Part shown: positions 26,996 to 36,276 of the stretch, in pieces
Layout of the letters: each line of letters starts with the position of its first letter
Numbering within the stretch: position 1 is the first letter of the stretch
Source of the DNA: Pseudomonas poae
Lineage (GTDB): Bacteria > Pseudomonadota > Gammaproteobacteria > Pseudomonadales > Pseudomonadaceae
Assembly: GCF_001439785.1 (NCBI RefSeq)
Contig: NZ_JYLI01000007.1
Span: 62,001 to 126,000, forward strand
Length of the DNA stretch: 64,000 bases
Direction: 5' to 3'
Program-made: the position numbers and the translations under genes
The notes under the pieces: model-generated
The model's database searches: none
Told to the model about the DNA's origin: nothing
The model's input: only the letters and a program-made list of their open reading frames with translations

Positions 26996-29900
26996 CGTGT
27001 TGTCGTCTCCGTGGTTGGAATGCTGCGCTGTGTGAACAGCGCTACGTAAAGCACCGGGATCAGTCCCAGCGTGACCAGGGTGCCGAGCGCCAGGCCGCCC
27101 ATCAGGGTGATTGCCATGCCTTCCCATAGCGGCCCGGCAAACAGCATCAGCGGGACGAGCCCGATGATGCAGGTCAGTTTGGTCATGACGATGGGGCGCA
27201 GGCGTTTGACGGCGGCATTCACCACCGCGTCGTGCACCGCCAGGCCGTCATGCAGTTCCGCTTCGATGCGTTCGAGCAGCAGCACCGCGTTGTTCACGAT
27301 AATCCCCGCCAGTGACAGCAGACCGAAGGTGGCCATGAAGCCGAACGGGTAGCCGGTAATCAGCAACGCGACCGCCACGCCGATCAGCACGAAGGGGATC
27401 GCCGACACCACGATCAGCACTTTGCGCAGCGAATTGAATTGCCAGACAAACAGCAACAGCATGGCCACCAGCGCATGGGGCAGGTATTGCAGGAGCGCCT
27501 GGTTGGCCTCTGCCGAATCTTCAATCTCACCGCCCAGCTCAATCCGGTAGCCGGGCGGCAGGCGCAGGGCGGCCACTTGCGGCGCTAGCCGTTTGACGAG
27601 GGAGGTGGCCGTCAAGCCAGGGTTCTGCCCGACCACGGTGATTGCCCGCTCCTGATTGCGACGCACCAGGGTCGACGGCTCGCTGGACGCACGAATCTGT
27701 GCAATCGCCGTCAACGGCACGGGGGGCGATCCATCGGCCGGATACACCAGAATGCCGCGCAGGTCGGGCGCGGCCCCGCCCACTGGCGCCGGCTCGCGCA
27801 CCACCAGCGGCACGCGGGTTTCACCGTCCTGCAGGGACGAAACCTGGAGGCCGCCAAAGTGCAATTGCAGGGCCTGGGCGATGGCTTGGGTGTCCACGCC
27901 AGCACGACGCGCGCCGGGCTGATCGACCTCGACGGTGTAGCGTGTGAGCCGCGTGCTCCAGTCGTTGCGCACGTCCAGGGTGCCCGGCACCTGCCGCAGG
28001 GCGGCTTCGATCTGTGCGGCAAGGGTGCGCAATACGTTTTCATCCGGGCCGATGATGCGATAGATCGCCACGCCAGCCTCGGTGGTGCCTAGGGAGAATC
28101 GCTTGGGCTCGGCGCGCAGCTCCGGGTGTTGCTTGAGCAAGTAGCGGCGCACGTTGGCGATCACCGCGTCGATGTCGCTGCCGGCCTTGACGCTGACGGT
28201 GAAGTACGCGGTTTCCGGCGCTGGCAGCGGTGGGTTGAGGCCCAGCACGATGCGCGGCCCGCCGTCGCCGACGTAGCCGATGCTGTCGACCACCGCCGGC
28301 TCCTTGCTCAGCCACAGGCTGATCTCGCGCACGCTTTGCAAGGTGTTGCGCGAACCGCTGCCCGGCTCCAGGGTGATCGGCACCTGAAACTGCAGGCGGT
28401 CCGACGGCGGCAAAAAGTCATAGGGCACGCGCATCAGCTCGAACACAGCGGCGGCCAGCAGCACCAGCATTGCCATCAGGAACAGCAGCTTGTGCCGCAA
28501 CACCCGGCTGATCACGGCGCGATAGCCACGGTAAAAGCCGCTGTCGTAAGCCGCGTCCGCGGCCTCGTCGTGCGCGGCCCTGCTGAAATACAGGCACAGC
28601 AGCGGCGTTACCGTGATGCTCAGCAGCCACGAGCCGAGCAGCGTCAGCGCCAGCACGATGGCCAGCGAGCGCAGGTATTCGTTGGTGCTGGTCTGGCCCA
28701 GAAAGAACGGCGAGAACGCCAGCACGATCACCAGCGAGGACGTCAGCAACGGAATCGCCAGGGTGCGCCCGGCCTCCACGCAGGCCTGGCGCCGCGCCTC
28801 GCCGGCATGCAGGCGGCGTTCGATGTCCTCGGCGATCACGATGCCGTTGTCCACCAGCAATCCGAGGGCGAGGATGATGGCCGCCATCGACACCGTCTGC
28901 AGTTCGACCCCGAGCAGGCGCATGGCAATCAAGGTGCCGAGAATGGTCAACGGCACAATGGCGCCCACCACCAGCCCGGTGCGCCAGCCGAGAAACAGCA
29001 TCACCACCGCCATCACGATGACCACTGTTTCGATCATCACGTGTTTCATCTTGCTCATCTGCTGAGCGACCACATCCGCCTGGAACGTCACCACGTGGGT
29101 GGCGAACCCCAGCGGCAATTGCTGTTCCAGTTGGGCCAGGCGACTGCGCAGCGCGGCGCCGAACTGCTGGATGTTCTGCCCGGCAGCCATGGACACCGCC
29201 AGCACCACCGCGTCCTGGCCCTGATAGATCGCGGCAGTCTGCGGCGGGTCGACGGCCATCACCGACACCTGGGCGATGGTGCCCAGCGCGACCGACCGCG
29301 TACTGCCGGCGGCGCCCGGCAACTGGATCGGCAACTGGCGCAGTTGCTCCACGCCGAGCAGTTCGCCAGTGACCGTGAGGGTGGTGCTCTGCCCGCCGAT
29401 CTCGGCGACGCCGCCGGGCGCCAGCACGTTTTGTTGCTGCAACTGCTGGAACAGCTGCTGCGGCGACAGGCCCAATCCCGCCAGGCGCTGCGGGTTGAAG
29501 TCGATGGACAGTTGCTGCTCTTGCACGCCGTGCAACGTCACCTGGCCGATGCCGGGCAAGCCGCCCAATTGGTCGCGCAGGCGTTTGAGCGGCCCGCGCA
29601 TCTCGCTCATGCTGTAGCCGGGCGCGGTGACGGCAATGGAGGCCACGGCGACGCGGCCGAAATTGTCATCCACAAAGGGACCCTGGGTGCCAGGCGGAAA
29701 ACCCGCGCCGGCCTCGCTCGCCTTGTTGCGCACCTGCTGCCACAGCACGCCGAGGTCCTTGATGTCGTCGCGGGCGGTCACCTGAATGACCACGCTGCCG
29801 GGGTGGATCGTGGTGACGATGGTTTTGATCTGCGGCAATTCACGCAGTTTTTCTTCGGTGGGCCGCGCCAGCAGTTCTTCCACGCGCTCGCTGGGCAGCC

Positions 29901-30060
29901 CGGGAAACTGGATGCTCACCAGCGCATCGCGGATGGTCACCGACGGTTCCTCCTGGGTGGGGAAACCGAGGAAAGTGGCCACCCCCGCCAGCAGAATCAG
30001 CAGGGCGCTGAATAACGTCAGGCGGCTGCCATTCAAGGCATGCAGGGTCAGGTTGCTCAT
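26992..30060 (-). CDS. RND efflux transporter, inner-membrane pump
   Basis: A 1022-residue resistance-nodulation-division pump of the AcrB/HAE1-like kind. It has the first helix at residues 13-32, a large periplasmic loop (with GLPGIGQVTLHGVQEQ), the helix 4 region ALGLLVDNGIVIAEDI carrying the proton-relay Asp, and a duplicated second half (LLSLAGIIVNNAVLLLERIE). With the adaptor and outer-membrane partner encoded just upstream it forms a tripartite pump exporting drugs or metabolites using the proton gradient. It overlaps both neighbours by four bases, so the whole operon is translationally coupled. Confidence 0.95.
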   Translation of the reverse strand: MSNLTLHALNGSRLTLFSALLILLAGVATFLGFPTQEEPSVTIRDALVSIQFPGLPSERVEELLARPTEEKLRELPQIKTIVTTIHPGSVVIQVTARDDIKDLGVLWQQVRNKASEAGAGFPPGTQGPFVDDNFGRVAVASIAVTAPGYSMSEMRGPLKRLRDQLGGLPGIGQVTLHGVQEQQLSIDFNPQRLAGLGLSPQQLFQQLQQQNVLAPGGVAEIGGQSTTLTVTGELLGVEQLRQLPIQLPGAAGSTRSVALGTIAQVSVMAVDPPQTAAIYQGQDAVVLAVSMAAGQNIQQFGAALRSRLAQLEQQLPLGFATHVVTFQADVVAQQMSKMKHVMIETVVIVMAVVMLFLGWRTGLVVGAIVPLTILGTLIAMRLLGVELQTVSMAAIILALGLLVDNGIVIAEDIERRLHAGEARRQACVEAGRTLAIPLLTSSLVIVLAFSPFFLGQTSTNEYLRSLAIVLALTLLGSWLLSITVTPLLCLYFSRAAHDEAADAAYDSGFYRGYRAVISRVLRHKLLFLMAMLVLLAAAVFELMRVPYDFLPPSDRLQFQVPITLEPGSGSRNTLQSVREISLWLSKEPAVVDSIGYVGDGGPRIVLGLNPPLPAPETAYFTVSVKAGSDIDAVIANVRRYLLKQHPELRAEPKRFSLGTTEAGVAIYRIIGPDENVLRTLAAQIEAALRQVPGTLDVRNDWSTRLTRYTVEVDQPGARRAGVDTQAIAQALQLHFGGLQVSSLQDGETRVPLVVREPAPVGGAAPDLRGILVYPADGSPPVPLTAIAQIRASSEPSTLVRRNQERAITVVGQNPGLTATSLVKRLAPQVAALRLPPGYRIELGGEIEDSAEANQALLQYLPHALVAMLLLFVWQFNSLRKVLIVVSAIPFVLIGVAVALLITGYPFGFMATFGLLSLAGIIVNNAVLLLERIEAELHDGLAVHDAVVNAAVKRLRPIVMTKLTCIIGLVPLMLFAGPLWEGMAITLMGGLALGTLVTLGLIPVLYVALFTQRSIPTTETTTR

Positions 30061-31175
30061 TGGGTGACGCTCAAGCGGCTGGAAGATTGCAGCAGGTTGA
30101 CGGGCTGGCCGTCATCGAGAAATGCAACGCCGGTGGTCACCACCTGTTCGCCCTCCGCAAGGCCCGCGTCGATGGCAACGCGACCCTGGTCGATCAGGCC
30201 GATGCGGATGTCGCGCAACGCGACCTTGCCGTGGGCTGCGTCATACACGAATACCTGCACCCGCCCGGGGGCGGCGCCGATGCGCAGCGCCTGGGTTGCA
30301 ATGCTCAGCGGCTGCGGGGCGCCACTGACCAACTTCACCGTGAGGTTCACGCCGCTGGGCAGCGCGAGGTCGCTGGCGAGCAGGCGAAAGCGTGCGCTTT
30401 GCACCACACCGTTCTGCGCGCGCATCGACAGGCCCTCCAGCACCAGCGGCAGGCTGGAGCCGGGCGCACTCGGGTCGGTGGCGACGGCGCGGTCTCCCGG
30501 TTTGAGGCCGATGGCCTGTTCCACCGGGATGGGTACGATGACCTGCGCGGCATCGGTGGCCTCCAGCTCCATCACTACCTGGCCCGGCGACAGCTCGCTG
30601 TACAACTGCGCCGTGCGCGCCACGATGCGACCGTTGAACGGCGCAATGAGCCGGCCCTGGCGCTGATCGCGGCGCAGCAGATCCAGCGCGGTTTCATCCG
30701 CCGCCTGTTGCGCGACGGCCGCTTGCCAGGCCGTTTCGGCTTGCTCCACGGCGCTGGCCGCGACGCTGCCCTGGGCAAACAGCTGTTGCTGGCGCAGCCG
30801 GTTGCGCTTGCGTTCGCCGGTCTGCGCGACGCTGGCGAACAGGGTGGCCTGGGCCTGTTTCAGGCGCAGTTGCACCACCGTGCTGTCCAGGCTTGCCAGG
30901 ACCTGGCCCTGTTTCACGGCATCGCCCACATCGGCATTCAACGCCACCAGGCGTCCCGCGCTTTCGAAGGCCAGCTCGGCGCGCTGGCGCTGGCGCACCA
31001 CGCCGGTCAGCGGCAGGCCGTCGGCGTCTGCTGCCTGCACGCGAGCGACTTTCACCGACCTCAAGGCTGGCTCCGGCAGCGGTTCTTCCCGTGAACAGGC
31101 CGCCATTGCCAGGCAGGTCAGGCCCAGCAACAGGTAATGGCCCCAGGGGCGAAGCGGGGAGGTGATCACGTTCAT
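30057..31175 (-). CDS. RND efflux periplasmic adaptor (membrane fusion) lipoprotein
   Basis: A 372-residue adaptor. The N-terminus has a lipobox, CLAMAACSREE, so it is anchored to the inner membrane by lipid. It then shows the barrel-sandwich half ALNADVGDAVKQGQVLASLD, a helical hairpin of about 90 residues (LRLKQAQATLFASVAQ through QQAADETALDLLRR), the second lipoyl half GRLIAPFNGRIVARTAQLYS, and a beta-barrel domain. It links the RND pump with the outer-membrane factor. ATGA overlaps occur at both ends. Confidence 0.93.
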   Translation of the reverse strand: MNVITSPLRPWGHYLLLGLTCLAMAACSREEPLPEPALRSVKVARVQAADADGLPLTGVVRQRQRAELAFESAGRLVALNADVGDAVKQGQVLASLDSTVVQLRLKQAQATLFASVAQTGERKRNRLRQQQLFAQGSVAASAVEQAETAWQAAVAQQAADETALDLLRRDQRQGRLIAPFNGRIVARTAQLYSELSPGQVVMELEATDAAQVIVPIPVEQAIGLKPGDRAVATDPSAPGSSLPLVLEGLSMRAQNGVVQSARFRLLASDLALPSGVNLTVKLVSGAPQPLSIATQALRIGAAPGRVQVFVYDAAHGKVALRDIRIGLIDQGRVAIDAGLAEGEQVVTTGVAFLDDGQPVNLLQSSSRLSVTQ

Positions 31176-32662
31176 GGGGAAACCCTGTTTGCGGAGGAGG
31201 CCAACGGTGCGCCCGACAGCGCGCGATACAACGCCAGTCGGTTGAACGACACGGAGTAGGCGGCGCTGCGCAGCTGGAGCGTGGACTCGGCGAGGCGAAT
31301 CGCGGCGACCGGCTGCTCCATCTGCGCCGCCGCGCCGACGGCAATCTGCTGCTCGACACGCTTTGCCTGCGCTGCCGTCAGGGCCGCCAGCTCGACCTGC
31401 GTGGCGGCATCGGCCAGCGCTTGCCGACGCTGGCTTAACAGGTCGGCGATGTCGCGGAAGGCGTCTTGCACGGTTTTTTCGTACTGGGCGACGGCCGCTT
31501 GTTGGCGCACGTGGGCCAGGTCAAGGTTGGCCTGGTTGCGCCCGCCGTCGAACAGCGGCAGGTTCAGTTGCGGCGTGAACAGCCAGGCGCCACTGCCGGA
31601 GGCGAACAGGCTGCTCAAGTGCGGGCTGGCGATGCCGGCACCGGTGCTCAGGGTGATCGACGGAAAGAACGCCGCACGCGCGGCACCGATGTTCGCATTG
31701 GCGGCGCGCAGCGCCTCTTCGCATTGGCGCACATCCAGGCGCTGCAACAGCCGTTGCGAGGGCAGGTCGACCAGCCATGCCGGGGTGCCCAGGTCCACCG
31801 AGGGATCGAGGGTGGCCTGCGTCGAAGGTGCAACCTGATAGCCGCTGACCCACGACAGCGCCTGCACCGCGCGTTCATGCTCGGCGCGCGCATCCTGCGC
31901 TTGCAGCGCGGCGCGGTGCACCTGCAGGCGCTGCGTGTCGACCGTGTCCTGGGCCACCAGGCCTGCCTGTTGCTGCCCGTCGAGCAGGTGCAGCAGCTGG
32001 TTCTGGTGGTCGAGGATGGACTGGGTGTCGAGCTGGATGCCGGCCTGCAAACGTTCCTGCAAATACAACCGCGCCACCTCGACGATCAAGGCCTTGCGCG
32101 CGGCCAGGGCGCCGTAGCGTGTGGCCAGGTAATCATGCCGGGCCGCGTCGGACAGGTTGCGGACACGGCCGAAAAAGTCCAGTTCGAAGTCCGAAATGCC
32201 CACGGACGCCACCGCGATGTCCTGCCCGTAGCGCTCGTCGGCGGCCTCGTCGTGCAGGTGCTGGCGGTTGCGTTGCAGCCCCAGGCCGACGGTGGGCAGG
32301 CGCGCTGCTCGGGACATGCCGTATTCGGCGCGCGCCTGTTCGACGCGCAAGATCGCCAGGCGCAGGTCGCGGTTGTAGGCCAGCGCCTGCTCAACCCGAT
32401 GGGGCAACTGCGCCGACGCATCCAGTCCGGCCAGCAGCTGTGTTTCTTCGTCGGACAGCGGCTCCACGGCGGTTTGCGCGGTGGGCGCCGAGGCCGCCGA
32501 GGCCGCTGCCGGTGCGTGTGTCCAACTGCCCGGCACCGGCAGCGCCGGCGTCTGGTACGCGGGCGCCAGTGAACAGCCGGTCAGCACGCTGCTCAGCAGC
32601 AAAACCGCACAGAGGCGTTCAGGCAGCTTGATAGGCTTGGACAGCGGTGCGGTGGTCGGCAT
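31172..32662 (-). CDS. Outer-membrane efflux lipoprotein (NodT/OprM family)
   Basis: A 496-residue TolC-like outer-membrane factor of the NodT lipoprotein family. The lipobox is SSVLTGCSLAPAY, followed by the usual YQTPALPVPGSW. Two repeats of a long helical hairpin and beta strands follow (VEQARAEYGMSRAARLPTV, and later LRAANANIGAARAAFFPSI), typical of the family. It forms the exit duct of the RND pump. It is the first gene of the four-gene efflux-lyase operon and diverges from the two-component regulator, with 96 bases between. Confidence 0.93.
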   Translation of the reverse strand: MPTTAPLSKPIKLPERLCAVLLLSSVLTGCSLAPAYQTPALPVPGSWTHAPAAASAASAPTAQTAVEPLSDEETQLLAGLDASAQLPHRVEQALAYNRDLRLAILRVEQARAEYGMSRAARLPTVGLGLQRNRQHLHDEAADERYGQDIAVASVGISDFELDFFGRVRNLSDAARHDYLATRYGALAARKALIVEVARLYLQERLQAGIQLDTQSILDHQNQLLHLLDGQQQAGLVAQDTVDTQRLQVHRAALQAQDARAEHERAVQALSWVSGYQVAPSTQATLDPSVDLGTPAWLVDLPSQRLLQRLDVRQCEEALRAANANIGAARAAFFPSITLSTGAGIASPHLSSLFASGSGAWLFTPQLNLPLFDGGRNQANLDLAHVRQQAAVAQYEKTVQDAFRDIADLLSQRRQALADAATQVELAALTAAQAKRVEQQIAVGAAAQMEQPVAAIRLAESTLQLRSAAYSVSFNRLALYRALSGAPLASSANRVSP

Positions 32663-32758
32663 AGCATCGGTTCGCGAAAGTCGGTGTAGGGCGATACTGA
32701 CAGCGGACTTTCAATAAACCGTTCGTGAATTATCAAGGTTTCATCAAGAGGCTTCTTT
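32663..32758. promoter_or_regulatory. Divergent promoter region of efflux operon and two-component system
   Basis: This 96-base gap separates the leftward efflux operon from the rightward response regulator, so it must hold both promoters and probably the regulator's site. AT-rich text lies at 32711-32745. A near-repeat TATCAAGGTTTCATCAAGAG at 32731-32750 (two ATCAAG units 11 bases apart) is of the direct-repeat kind bound by OmpR-family regulators; this is inference. Confidence 0.45.
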
Positions 32759-33448
32759 GTGTCAGGAAAACGTATCCTCATCGTCGAAGACGACGCCGAC
32801 AGCGCCAATATTCTCGAAGCCTACCTGCGCCGCGACGGCTTTGAAGTGGCCCTGGCCGAGGATGGTCGACGCGCGCTCGAACTGCACAAAAGCTGGCAAC
32901 CGGACCTGATACTGCTCGACGTGATGCTGCCGTACCTGAGCGGCACCGACGTGTTGTCCGCCGTGCGCCGCAGCAGCGACACGCCGGTGATCATGGTCAC
33001 GGCCATGGGCGACGAACCGGAAAAACTCGGCGCCCTGCGCTATGGCGCCGACGACTACGTGGTCAAGCCCTACAGCCCGCGCGAGGTGGTGGCGCGGGTG
33101 CATGCGGTGCTGCGCCGTACCGGCGCCAGCCAGCCGCTGGAGCAGGTGTTGCGTCATCAGAACCTGTTGGTGGACCTGGGCGCCTTCACCGCCGCGATAG
33201 AACAGCGCGATGCGCCGCCACAGTGGCTGGACCTGACGCCCACCGAATTCAAGTTGCTGGCGACCCTGCTCAAGACCCCGTCCAAGGCCTTCACCCGCGA
33301 CGAGCTGCTGGAAATCTGCCTGCCCGACAGCGAGGCGCTGGCCCGCGTGGTCGATGCCCACGTGCATAACCTGCGGCGCAAGCTGGAAAGCCATGGCATC
33401 GCCGGCGTGCTGGTGACGGTGCGCTCCATTGGCTATCGGTTCCGGTAA
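32759..33448 (+). CDS. OmpR-family response regulator
   Basis: A 229-residue two-component regulator. The receiver (residues 5-115) has the acidic pair EDDAD, the phospho-acceptor D54 in LILLDVMLPY, and the conserved lysine K103 in VVKPYSPRE. The C-terminal winged helix (about 130-228) reads WLDLTPTEFKLLATLL and ends VHNLRRKLESHG...VRSIGYRFR. The start is a GTG at 32759 with AGAGG seven bases upstream. It is followed after five bases by its kinase and diverges from the RND operon, which it almost certainly controls, in the style of BaeR/CzcR-type efflux regulators. Confidence 0.93.
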   Translation: MSGKRILIVEDDADSANILEAYLRRDGFEVALAEDGRRALELHKSWQPDLILLDVMLPYLSGTDVLSAVRRSSDTPVIMVTAMGDEPEKLGALRYGADDYVVKPYSPREVVARVHAVLRRTGASQPLEQVLRHQNLLVDLGAFTAAIEQRDAPPQWLDLTPTEFKLLATLLKTPSKAFTRDELLEICLPDSEALARVVDAHVHNLRRKLESHGIAGVLVTVRSIGYRFR

Positions 33449-33453
33449 TCGCC

Positions 33454-34629
33454 ATGACCCAGACCTCTCGCGTCAACGACAAGCCCCTGTGGCGCTGGGT
33501 GGGCATGCGCATGAGCCTGCTGGCGATTGGCGCGGTGGTGGTGATCGCGCTGTGCATGTGGATCAACTTCTGGGTGTCGGACTGGTATTTTATCCAGCAT
33601 CTGCCACCCCAGGCGCGCGAGGAATTGCTGCAACTGCGCGCCGAGCCGCAACTCAACGAGGTGCGCTTGCGTCAGCTGGTGGCTGAATATTACCCGGTGG
33701 AGTTCTTCCAGCCGGACATCGCCAATCGCGACTGGTTGATTCTTGCCGGCCTGGTGCTGGCGACCATTCCGGTGATCATTTTCTTTGGGCTGTGGTTTTC
33801 GCGGCCCTTGTCCAGCCAGTTCTCGGCGATTGCCCAGGGGGCGCAACGGGTCGCCGGTGGGGATTTTCTGACGCGCCTGCCGATCCAGCCGCACACGCCG
33901 GACGAGCTGCGGCGCCTGATCGGCGACTTCAACAGCATGACCACCCAGTTGCAGCGCTACGAGCGCGATGTGCGCGAGTCCAGCGCGGTGATCGCCCACG
34001 AACTGCGCACCCCGCTGAACGCCGCCATGGGCCGCGTCCAGGGCATGCTCGATGAGGTGTTCCCCAGCGATGCGGTGCAACTGAGCATGGTCAAGCGCCA
34101 GCTTGATCAATTGCGCAAACTGGTGGATGACCTGCACCTGTTGTCGATGGCCAGGGCCGGCCGGTTGGTGCTCGAACGCAGCGATTTCTCGCTGGCGGCG
34201 CTGGTGAGCGAACGCCTGGCGTGGTTCCAGCCGCAACTGGACGAGGCCGCCATCGCGACCCAAGTCAACATTGCCCCGGCGCTGTCGATCAACGCCGATC
34301 GCGACCGTCTGGGCCAGGTGCTCAATATCCTCATCGACAACCTGCTGCGCTACGCGGCCAGTGGCGGCGAGTTGACCATCACCGCGCGGCAGGTCCAGGC
34401 GCACATCGTGATCGAGATCGGAGATCGAGGGCCGGGCATCGAAGCCGAGCATCTGGACAGCGTATTCGATCGATTCTGGCGCGCGGAGCACTCCCGCGCA
34501 CGTTACTCGGGCGGCAGCGGGCTGGGCCTGTCCATCGCCCGCGCGATCTGCCAGGCCCATCGCGGGTCGATCACCGCCAGCCACCGCGATGGGGGCGGCA
34601 CGCTGATCAGGGCAGAGTTTGTGCTGTAG
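33454..34629 (+). CDS. Sensor histidine kinase of efflux two-component system
   Basis: A 391-residue membrane kinase. Two membrane helices (about 22-44 and 93-113) enclose a short periplasmic domain of about 50 residues. A HAMP linker is followed by the dimerisation/phosphoacceptor segment SSAVIAHELRTPLNAAMG with H182, and the ATPase domain shows an N box LNILIDNLLRYA, GDRGPGIE and GGSGLGLSIARAI. It phosphorylates the response regulator encoded five bases upstream. The small sensor loop suggests detection of envelope stress or a membrane-active compound. Confidence 0.93.
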   Translation: MTQTSRVNDKPLWRWVGMRMSLLAIGAVVVIALCMWINFWVSDWYFIQHLPPQAREELLQLRAEPQLNEVRLRQLVAEYYPVEFFQPDIANRDWLILAGLVLATIPVIIFFGLWFSRPLSSQFSAIAQGAQRVAGGDFLTRLPIQPHTPDELRRLIGDFNSMTTQLQRYERDVRESSAVIAHELRTPLNAAMGRVQGMLDEVFPSDAVQLSMVKRQLDQLRKLVDDLHLLSMARAGRLVLERSDFSLAALVSERLAWFQPQLDEAAIATQVNIAPALSINADRDRLGQVLNILIDNLLRYAASGGELTITARQVQAHIVIEIGDRGPGIEAEHLDSVFDRFWRAEHSRARYSGGSGLGLSIARAICQAHRGSITASHRDGGGTLIRAEFVL

Positions 34630-34641
34630 CGAGCGGCCATA

Positions 34642-34670
34642 TATCTATGTGTAGATAACTATTTAAATAT
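34642..34670. promoter_or_regulatory. AT-rich inverted repeats before the surE paralogue
   Basis: TATCTA-TGTG-TAGATA at 34642-34657 is a perfect inverted repeat, followed by the self-complementary TATTTAAATA at 34660-34669. The stretch is much more AT-rich than its surroundings and lies about 70 bases upstream of the SurE-like gene and just after the kinase gene. It may be a promoter/operator for the former; no T tract marks a terminator. Confidence 0.4.
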
Positions 34671-34732
34671 AGGTAAATATACCGTCGGTGGCGCTCATCC
34701 GAGCGCCTGCGCAGCATCGACGGAGCACGGGC

Positions 34733-35530
34733 ATGGCGAATGAACATCAACGACTGCAGCGCATTCTTCTCACCAATGACGACGGCATCGATGCCCCCGG
34801 CCTCAAGGTGCTGGAGCGTATCGCCTGGCAACTGGCGGATGAAGTCTGGGTGGTCGCGCCATTGCTCGACCAGAGCGGCACTTCCCACTCCGTGAGTCTG
34901 CACGCGCCGTTGCGCATGAGCTCCCACGGCGTGCGGCGGTTCGCTGTCACCGGCACGCCGGGTGATTGCATTGCGCTGGCGCTGGGGCATCTGCTCAGCC
35001 ACGACAAGCCGGACCTGATCCTGTCAGGCGTCAATCGAGGGGCCAACCTGGGCACGGAAACCGTATTCTCCGGCACCGTTGGCGCAGCGATGACGGCTCT
35101 GTTGTTCGGCATTCCGTCCATCGCCTTGAGCCAAGGCTTCATCGACCGCAGCGCTGTGCCGTGGGTCAACGCGCTCCACCATGGGCCGCAGGTGATTGCG
35201 CAACTGCTGGCCGTGGGATGGCCGCGCGAGGTGTGCCTGAACGTGAATTTCCCCGGCTGCGCGCCCGAGGCGGTGCTGCCGCTGAAAATCACCCGCCAGG
35301 GCAGGGGCCGTCTGCAAGGCTTGAGTGTGCGCTCGGCCCATGACCCGCGCGGCCTGCAATACCACTGGCTACAACTGCAACGGCATGCCGAAGCCGATGC
35401 GCCGGGCACGGAAACGTTCGAGCATGTGGCCGGGCATATCACCGCCACACCGTTGCGGTTCGAGCGCACTGACACCGGGGCGAGCATGCTGGCGCAGCGA
35501 TTGATTCAGGACTGCGCGGAACCGCTGTAA
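34733..35530 (+). CDS. SurE-family 5'/3'-nucleotidase paralogue
   Basis: A 265-residue SurE-like phosphatase. The metal site LLTNDDGIDAPGL is at about residues 11-23 and the second conserved block ILSGVNRGANLGTETVFSG is at about 97-115; SGTSHSVSLHAPL and TGTPGDCIALAL complete the family pattern. SurE hydrolyses nucleoside monophosphates and short polyphosphates. The housekeeping surE of Pseudomonas lies beside pcm, nlpD and rpoS; this copy lacks that setting and is a paralogue. ATG at 34733 has GGAG seven bases upstream. Its end overlaps the convergent MarR gene by 25 bases. Confidence 0.9.
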   Translation: MANEHQRLQRILLTNDDGIDAPGLKVLERIAWQLADEVWVVAPLLDQSGTSHSVSLHAPLRMSSHGVRRFAVTGTPGDCIALALGHLLSHDKPDLILSGVNRGANLGTETVFSGTVGAAMTALLFGIPSIALSQGFIDRSAVPWVNALHHGPQVIAQLLAVGWPREVCLNVNFPGCAPEAVLPLKITRQGRGRLQGLSVRSAHDPRGLQYHWLQLQRHAEADAPGTETFEHVAGHITATPLRFERTDTGASMLAQRLIQDCAEPL

Positions 35531-35937
35531 CGGCTGAGCTTTTCCATCAGCAGCCCGGCGGCCTCCAACTGCTCGCGTTCACTGACGCTCAGGCAGGCTT
35601 GCACCGCCTCGGCCAGCCATTCGTCCCGGCGTGCACGGCTGGCCTGCAACACCTCGCGACCTGCTGCCGACAAGCCGATCCAGCTGCGTCTGCGGTCCTC
35701 GGTGTCGGGTGTGCGGGTGATCAGGTCCCGCGCCTCAAGATCCTTCAGCAGGGCCGCCAGGTTGGACGAGCGTATATTTTCCGCCTCGGCGATTTTCGAG
35801 GGCGTGGCCATGCCGTCCATGTGATCGATTGCGCTCAACACCAACATCTGCGACCACGTCTCGGGATGATTCTGCGCTTGCTGGCGCAAGCGTTTGTTCA
35901 AGTGCGTGAAGCGCCCGCGAAATAACGAAATATCCAT
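35506..35937 (-). CDS. MarR family transcriptional regulator
   Basis: A 143-residue winged-helix regulator. Helices 2-3 and the recognition helix read TPSKIAEAENIRSSNLAALL, and the wing DLITRTPDTEDRRRSWIGLS carries the family's DxRxxR signature; N- and C-terminal helices form the dimer. It diverges from levansucrase with 339 bases between and converges with the surE paralogue. An AT-rich interrupted palindrome lies about 100 bases upstream and could be its operator. Its effector, and whether it controls the levansucrase gene, are unknown. Confidence 0.88.
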   Translation of the reverse strand: MDISLFRGRFTHLNKRLRQQAQNHPETWSQMLVLSAIDHMDGMATPSKIAEAENIRSSNLAALLKDLEARDLITRTPDTEDRRRSWIGLSAAGREVLQASRARRDEWLAEAVQACLSVSEREQLEAAGLLMEKLSRYSGSAQS

Positions 35938-36276
35938 GCAACGACACCTTGGAAAAAACCTGGGTGATTGTAGCCAAATCGGCCGCAGCGCGTTGGGGTT
36001 TGGCCGTGCTCTTTCGATGACTTAATGATGAGTTATAACACGCGTTATATACGGATGATTATGCGTAGTTGCTCAAGGCCATCAACTTGCCATGTATTAA
36101 GTAGTGGCCTTTGACTCCTTAAATAATTATTCATAATTCAAGTTTCAAGTTCTGTGTTAAACCTTGTTTTGCACTAGTAACGCTCTTCGCCTGAATGCCA
36201 TTTATCATTCGAAGTGCACGTGCGACTTGAATTCACTTATCGCTTGTCACTTAAGCGTCAGTAAAAGGACATCAAC
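35938..36276. promoter_or_regulatory. AT-rich divergent region between marR-type gene and levansucrase
   Basis: This 339-base gap is distinctly AT-rich. GTTATAAC-ACGC-GTTATA-like text gives an interrupted palindrome TATAAC/GTTATA at 36034-36049 that looks like a MarR-type operator. Near the levansucrase ATG there is AAGGA with seven bases of spacing. No open frame is credible here. Expression signals for levansucrase must be in the right-hand part (36060-36270), where I see AT-rich stretches (TTAAATAATTATTCATAATT) but no assignable -10/-35 pair. Confidence 0.5.

Noticed and set aside
28126..30015. Long plus-strand frame opposite the RND pump gene
   Set aside because: His/Gln/Arg/Gly-rich product without motifs; it is a codon-phase shadow of a GC-rich gene with a clear RND protein on the other strand.
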